From NCBI GenBank assembly GCA_902984215.1, contig CADWAF010004445.1, positions 1 through 21,660 of the forward strand: a stretch of 21,660 nucleotides of DNA, in the 5' to 3' direction. Positions 16,810 to 21,660 of the stretch are shown here, one piece after another. Origin of the DNA: Willaertia magna (Eukaryota > Heterolobosea > Eutetramitea > Acrasida > Naegleriidae). Below the pieces are notes generated by a model, which had not been told where the DNA came from, did no database searches, and saw only the letters and a program-made list of their open reading frames with translations. A program made the translations under genes and the position numbers. Position 1 is the first letter of the stretch. Each line of letters opens with the position of its first letter.

Positions 16810-18588
16810 ATGTTAATTTCTAACTCTTCTCGCCTCGTTGGCTCTTCTATTCTAAAGCTTACATTTGCTGCCAAGAAAAGTACTGCCACAACACTTGTCA
16901 ATTGTGTACAATCGGGAAGTAAAAGAAATTTTGCAACAAATCCTAACACATCAACAACTAATACCAGTGTTGGTGAACAAGCAAAATGTCCCTATCATGA
17001 TCAAAAAGTGAATGAGAACAAAGTAAAATCATGGTCAGAAGTTCCTGGACCAAAGGGATGGCCAATCCTTGGTAACGCTATGGATTTCCAAAAGAATGCT
17101 TCTAATCTTTCAGAATTTCTAATGTCCTTATGTAATGAATATGGAGAGTTGGTTAAATTAAATGTTTTTAAATTTAAAATGTTAGTTGTAGCTAATCCAT
17201 ATCTTTTAGCTGACTTATTAAAAAAGGAAGAAAGAAGACCAAATCTTGAGAGTTTTAGATATTATAAATTAAAGAAAAAACAAATTCTTACTCCTGTTGA
17301 AATGAAATTTGATGAAGATTGGAATTCAATGCGACAACTTTACAATATTGCAATGAAACCTGAATATCAAGAAACTATAACTATTCCTCAATTATCTGAA
17401 TTGAATGGAGTGTTTATTAGAAGATTGATTAATAATTTACAATCTGTTTCAGGAAGTGAAATGTATAAATTTGTAAATAGCTCTGACACAAATTCTAGAT
17501 ATGCCTTTGATGTTGTAATGAAGGTTTTCTTAGTAAGTAGTCAATTTTTTTTAATTATTTCAACTTTAAAAAGGGTGTGAAAATGACAGATGAATTGGCA
17601 AGTACACTTCCATTTGACATTCGAGAATTTGTAGATTATTCAGTTAAAGCTACTGATGCAGCAGTTCGTTTAGATTCTAAATTTCCAATGTACAAATACT
17701 TTAAAACAAAGGAGTATGAGAGCTTTGAAAAATTAATGGATAAATCAACAGAATATGCAAGGTATTGTATTCAAAGGTTCAAAGAGAATTCATCACAGAA
17801 TCCAAGATTATTAGAATTGATGGAAGAAAGAGCTAAAGATCTAGATAGACCAGATGAGAGAATTGAAAATGTATTGATTCAATTCTTACAAGCTGGTGTT
17901 GATGTGACTGTCAAAATGTTGAATAATTGTTATCATAGATTAGCTCACCATCCTGAAATTCAAGAGAAAATTTATGAGGAATTAGTTGCAGTATTTGGAG
18001 AACCATCTTTAGAAGAATTGACATCTGACAATGGTCTTACTCTCACTATGGAACAATACAAACAGCTCAAATATACGAGAAACTTTATTGAAGAAGTGTT
18101 GAGATTGAACTACCACACTTTTCTTGCTAGTGGAAGACAATTGAGTCAAGACACTGAAATTGGAGGATATATGGTACCTAAGGATACGTTAATTCTAGCA
18201 CTACAAAGATGGCCCACCCTCAAAGATGAATACGTGCCTCGAGGTGAAGAATTCATTCCAGAACGTCACGAGAAAGGGTCTCCTCTTGCTCCTGTCAATA
18301 ATTATGTTTCAATGCCGTAAGTATTTAAATGATTTTAAAATGTTCTTATTTTTGAATAGATTTGGAGTCGGGGCTCGCAGATGTCCTGGTGCTCGTATTG
18401 CAACCACTGAACTTCATTTGGGAGTCATCAATGCTGTTAGACATTTCAAATTATCCAACAATAACTTACCAACTTTCCCTCCATTCTCTCTTGACAATGC
18501 CTTACTTTATATTGATTCTGAAAAATATCCACTTTATTTTACACCAAGAAGAGATCAAGTTAAGGAATTTGTTGAAAAGAAGGCATAA
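16810..18588 (+). CDS. Mitochondrial-type cytochrome P450 (three exons)
   Basis: Exons 16810-17532, 17574-18316 and 18360-18588 join to 564 aa. The N-terminus (about 1-46, Ser/Lys/Arg-rich, ending KRNFATNPN) is a plausible mitochondrial presequence, and no signal anchor is present. The PGPKGWPILGN hinge lies near 75-85. The I helix has AGVDVT (348-353, one change from AGVDTT), ExxR is E415-R418 (EEVLR), PERH lies at 470-473, and the heme loop is FGVGARRCPG with C497 as the iron ligand. HRLAHHPEIQEKIYEE after the I helix fits the mitochondrial clan (CYP11/24/27-like). Such enzymes take electrons from ferredoxin and hydroxylate sterols or fatty acids; the substrate is unknown. All core residues are intact, so it should be active. 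Its last codons lie in a 24-bp tandem duplication. It is divergent from the RCC1-repeat gene. Confidence 0.92.
17533..17573 (+). other. Intron 1 of the P450 gene (41 bp, GT-AG)
   Basis: GTAAGT...AAAAAG, phase 0. It joins VVMKVFL to GVKMTDELAS in one open frame. Confidence 0.88.
18317..18359 (+). other. Intron 2 of the P450 gene (43 bp, GT-AG)
   Basis: GTAAGT...GAATAG. Splicing CC|A gives Pro and joins NNYVSM-P to FGVGARRCPG, completing the heme-binding loop. Confidence 0.92.
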
Positions 18589-18619
18589 AATAAATTTGAA
18601 AAGAAGGCATAAAATAAAT
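18572..18619. repeat. 24-bp tandem duplication across the P450 stop codon
   Basis: Bases 18572-18595 (TTGAAAAGAAGGCATAAAAT and four more) are repeated exactly at 18596-18619. The first copy includes the end of the P450 frame and its TAA. The second is just beyond it and carries the same stop. It lies about 30 bp from the second tRNA-Arg gene. Confidence 0.9.
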
Positions 18620-18648
18620 TATTTTTAGTATTCATTTTAAAAATTGTC

Positions 18649-18721
18649 TACCTCCAGTGGGGCTCGAACCCAAGACCTCGGGATTAGAAGTCCCGCGCTC
18701 TTCCAACTGAGCTATGAAGGC
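18649..18721 (-). tRNA. tRNA-Arg (anticodon UCU), copy 2
   Basis: Identical over all 73 bases to copy 1 at 1254-1326, with the same cloverleaf and TCT anticodon. The flanks match only for a few bases (AAAATTGTC at one side, TTCGTTT at the other) and then diverge. A TTTTT run follows the 3' end as terminator. The 5' side of this copy faces a LINE-type retrotransposon. Confidence 0.95.
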
Positions 18722-18727
18722 TTCGTT

Positions 18728-18783
18728 TTTCTTCGAATTTACAATATTTTTATTTCTTCGAATTTACAATATTTTTTTTCGAA
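18728..18783. repeat. 25-bp tandem repeat with TTCGAA cores upstream of the tRNA
   Basis: TTTCTTCGAATTTACAATAT... occurs at 18728-18752 and again at 18753-18777, followed by a third partial TTCGAAT at 18778. The TTCGAA palindrome is thus found three times, about 11, 36 and 57 bp upstream of the tRNA start. It may be a tRNA upstream element, a retroelement end or a target-site feature; nothing in the sequence decides. Confidence 0.75.
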
Positions 18784-18837
18784 TCTACCCACATTACTCC
18801 TTTTTGAGGTATTTTAAAAAAATATGTTATCAAGTAA

Positions 18838-19152
18838 GGTTCCTTCTTTCCCCATCCTTTCATGAAAATTGAAGATTGTTTTACAACTAACAAAGGTAAT
18901 AGTAATAAAGCTTGTATAGATTACATCATTAGCAACTGTCACATCACTGAAGGTGAAGTAGACAGGAAAATAAAACCATCAGATCATTTTGAAGTTAGTT
19001 GTAAAATACAATTGGATGTTCCAATCAGCAATCAAATAGAGAATACATTTACAAGGAAATGGAACTACAGAAAGGAAATAAACAAGATTAAGGAAATATG
19101 TAATAATATTGAAAATTCCTTAAATAATGCCCAAAATACAGAAGAAATATGA
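18838..19152 (+). pseudogene. LINE endonuclease C-terminal remnant
   Basis: The stretch CIDYIISN and the later PSDHFEVSC (nt about 18913-19005) are the IDYI and SDH motifs that close the APE-type endonuclease of LINEs. The His of SDH is an active-site residue. The rest of the domain, with its other catalytic residues, is absent, so no nicking activity is expected. The frame ends at a TGA (19150) but the same frame goes on. Confidence 0.8.
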
Positions 19153-19827
19153 AAAATAATAACAGAGAATCTTTCAGACCCAAAAAGGAATTGTAATACA
19201 TATGATAAAATTTTATCAAAGCTATGCAAGAAATATAAAAAAATTAACACAATTATAAACCGGTCTAAGGAATCGCTCCCTTGTGATAAAATTTGTAAGT
19301 ACTATAATATTCGTCAAGATGAGGCGTTTATTGAGCTAGAAAATATGAAAATTATAATAGACAAATATATTACATACAAATACAAATGCCAAATGAATAA
19401 AACAATGAAATGGTGGAAAACATGTTACAACACAAATAGTAAAGCATTAAGAAACATAATCTACAACAGAAATATTCAACAAACAAAATATTTAATTGAA
19501 AATGATCAAATCATCTTTAATCCTCATGACATGATCCAAACTATTGAAAATAACTATAAAAATAATTTAATTAACGCCACAAAAATTCAATGTGATTAAA
19601 CTTCCCAAGACATGATTAACTTTATGAATAAATCAAAATCTACATTAAATTGTGATGGTTTATTTAAGCCGCTTAGAGAAGATGAAAAAGAATGGCTAAT
19701 TAATACAGCAAAAGGCACAGCGCCTAATGTCAATAAATTCCGTCAAAAAACAATAAAATACTGTACCAAGAAAGTACAAGATAAGATTTTCGACATAGTT
19801 AACAGTATGATTGTAAACAAACAAACT

Positions 19828-20640
19828 CCTCCTTTCCTTAAATTATGTAACATTATCCCAGTAGTGAAAAAAGGGAAGAACCCTCATTTGCCATCTTCTT
19901 ACTGCCCAATCTCACTTCTAGATACAATATATAAATTAGGCACAAAAATCATTACTAAAAGAATTGAAGAATTAATAAATCCAAGGATAAGTTTAGGACA
20001 AATAGGTGGAAGAAAACAATACAATACACACTCAAGAATTTTTACGATTTTAAACTGTATCTTATAATCCAAAAATGATGGAAAAGATGTTTACATTATT
20101 GCAAATGACATTAGTAAGGCATATGATAATGTCACAAGAGAAGGATTTGTGTTCGGAGGTAAATTTTTAGGAATCCCCGAAAATATTAGTAACCATATTT
20201 TCAATTTAATTGATAATACAACTATAAATTTCCATAATTTCAACTCATATTCGTCTGGATTTATACTTAATCATGGAATTAAGCAGGGAGATACTCTTAG
20301 TCCTCTTATTTTCAAAATAGTAATTGAACCATTAGTTCAATTCCTAGAAAGTAAAACAGAAGGAATTAATTTCCTGTCACCATTAACACAATTTAGTACA
20401 GGAGCATGGATAGATGACCTTACATGTATTACTAATAATGTAGAAGAAGTAGAAAATATATGTAATCTTCAAGAAGAATACCTTTACAAATTCGGCATGA
20501 ACTTAGATTATTCTAAGACCATATTTATTTCTAATAAATCTAGCTTCTTTGTGAGGAATGATCAAATCATAAAGTCACAAAAAGAAGGAAGAATATTGGG
20601 TACAATTATTAATGTAGACAAAAACAACAGTAAATATAAA
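19828..20640 (+). pseudogene. LINE reverse transcriptase domain, interrupted by one stop
   Basis: Motifs in order: IIPVVKKGKNP then YCPISLLDTIYKL (the usual YRPISLL with Arg changed to Cys at 19903); GQIGGRKQYNTHS; NDISKAYDNV with catalytic Asp at 20107; GIKQGDTLSPLIF; and AWIDDL with the Asp pair at 20413 and 20416. A TAA at 20065 lies between the GGRKQ block and motif A. All catalytic Asp are present, but the stop should prevent a full protein. Confidence 0.9.
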
Positions 20641-21339
20641 GAGGAAATAATGAACAATATTATGAAGAAATTGAACCTAATCTCGGGAAAAGGGTCCATT
20701 CTAAATGCAGCACAAATAGTAAATACAGATGTTATTCCATATGTTATGTACCATGTCCCTTACATCCATGACAAAAACTTTATCCAAACAATTGACAAAA
20801 ATATTAAAAGAACACTATTAAAGATATATAATGTTAGAAATACAATCAGCAATAATTGGATATACAAACCACAACGTCAAGGAGGATTAGGCATAGAAAA
20901 AGTTAGCAACCTAATTATTCCAGAAATAGTCTTAAGAATAAGAAGATGCATAATTAAGAAAGATACACTTGGTGGTAACACCATTAAAACAATATGTAAC
21001 TCAATTAGAGAAATAAGTGGAATTAATCCACTATTTGACACCTGCAATAGGCCCCCTCCTAAAAACTATGACATTCCGGAATACATCTTAAACTTATGGG
21101 ATTTTAATAAATCCCATAATATTAGATTATCACAAAACAACATGATAGACAAATCCAGCATTATAGGTATAAATGATAAACTATTACCAAAACACCGCAA
21201 AGAAATTATAAAACACAACCTCACTGATGTTAGTAAATGGTTCTCCAAAGGAAAATTCCAAAACAACAATCAAGTAAACGAGGAAATCAACAACATAGTC
21301 AAAAACCACACAAGAATGGATTTCGTAAATAAAATTTAA

Positions 21340-21660
21340 AGAAATAATGCTATATCATATAAAAAGCTGACTAGAAGATTCGCATCCTGTAAAATCATTG
21401 GAACTGATGGATCTTACAAGAATGGTAACAGTGGGTATGGCATAGTGGGTGATAATGGATATACAGTATGTTCTAAAACATTAGGCATTCAGAATGTTTA
21501 CAACGCAGAGATCCAAGCTATCCACACATGCTGTAATATTATTAAACAAACTAAACACAACATTAAAATAGTATCAGATTCCTTAGCTGCAGTTAAAGCT
21601 ATTAATAACGTCAAAGTTTCTAGGTGTCCTTACGTGAATGAAATCAAAACTATAATTAAG
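21340..21660 (+). pseudogene. LINE RNase H domain (3' end outside window)
   Basis: In the same frame as the RT, after the TAA at 21337: TDGSYKNG with Asp at 21406, NAEIQAIH with Glu at 21508, and VSDSLAAVKAI with Asp at 21577. These are the first three of the four acidic RNase H residues. The fourth would lie beyond the window. A LINE with C-terminal RNase H belongs to the I-like part of the LINE tree or to a protist group with the same layout. Confidence 0.85.

Larger units (their letters stand above)
18838..21660 (+). mobile_element. 5'-truncated LINE (non-LTR) retrotransposon with RT and RNase H, beside a tRNA gene
   Basis: One frame runs from 18838 to the window end with four in-frame stops (TGA 19150, TAA 19597, TAA 20065, TAA 21337) and no frameshift. 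It holds, in order, the C-terminal tail of an AP-type endonuclease, a linker, a full set of reverse transcriptase motifs, a linker, and an RNase H domain that runs off the edge. ORF1 and most of the endonuclease are missing, as is usual for 5'-truncated LINEs. The 5' junction is not exact; it lies between the tRNA (18721) and about 18838. The element is transcribed away from the tRNA. Codon use is less AT-biased at third positions than in the host genes. Resembles tRNA-associated elements such as the dictyostelid TRE group in location; relation not shown. Confidence 0.88.

Noticed and set aside
18838..21339. A non-standard genetic code with TAA as sense
   Set aside because: All intact host genes in the window end in TAA and have no internal TAA; the stops are confined to the retroelement.
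1..21660. CRISPR arrays, bacterial operons, rRNA genes or viral genes
   Set aside because: No spaced repeats, rRNA-like stretches, capsid or other viral hallmark genes were seen; introns, tRNA structure and the gene set are those of a eukaryotic nuclear genome.

Overview
The window is nuclear DNA of an AT-rich, gene-dense unicellular eukaryote, most likely a free-living amoeba (heterolobosean such as a Naegleria/Willaertia relative, or an amoebozoan). This is an inference. It rests on a eukaryotic gene set (eIF4G, MED11, SFT2, a TUL1-type RING ligase, RCC1 repeats, a mitochondrial-type P450), very short GT-AG introns (41, 43, 47 and 96 bp), Asn/Gln/Ser homopolymers, A-runs just before many start codons, and TAA as the stop codon of every intact host gene. 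The species cannot be named from the sequence alone.

Layout, left to right: the 3' part of a C2-domain protein kinase homologue whose catalytic residues are changed (1-1188, runs off the left edge); a tRNA-Arg(UCU) gene (1254-1326, minus); SFT2 (minus); MED11 (minus), divergent from a two-exon eIF4G (plus); a mitochondrial protein that joins a lipoyl domain to a KGD4/MRPS36-type E3 adaptor (plus, 7828-8601); a probable mitochondrial TPR-like protein and a membrane-anchored BAHD-like acyltransferase (both minus); a TUL1-like multi-pass RING-H2 ubiquitin ligase (plus), whose stop codon overlaps that of an RLPH2-type phosphatase on the opposite strand; an RCC1-repeat protein (minus), divergent from a three-exon mitochondrial-clan cytochrome P450 (plus); a second, identical tRNA-Arg(UCU) gene (18649-18721, minus); and, starting no more than about 117 bp upstream of that tRNA and running off the right edge, a 5'-truncated LINE-type retrotransposon (endonuclease tail, reverse transcriptase, RNase H) broken by four in-frame stops.

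The genes do not form one pathway. They are mostly single housekeeping genes with gaps of a few to a few hundred bases. Two mitochondrial metabolism genes stand out: the lipoyl-KGD4 fusion, predicted to work in the 2-oxoglutarate dehydrogenase complex, and the P450.

The strongest new observation is the lipoyl-KGD4 fusion, which on domain logic would be a lipoylated E3-binding protein of the 2-oxoglutarate dehydrogenase complex, comparable in design to the E3-binding protein (PDHX) of pyruvate dehydrogenase. The second is a LINE sitting beside a tRNA gene.
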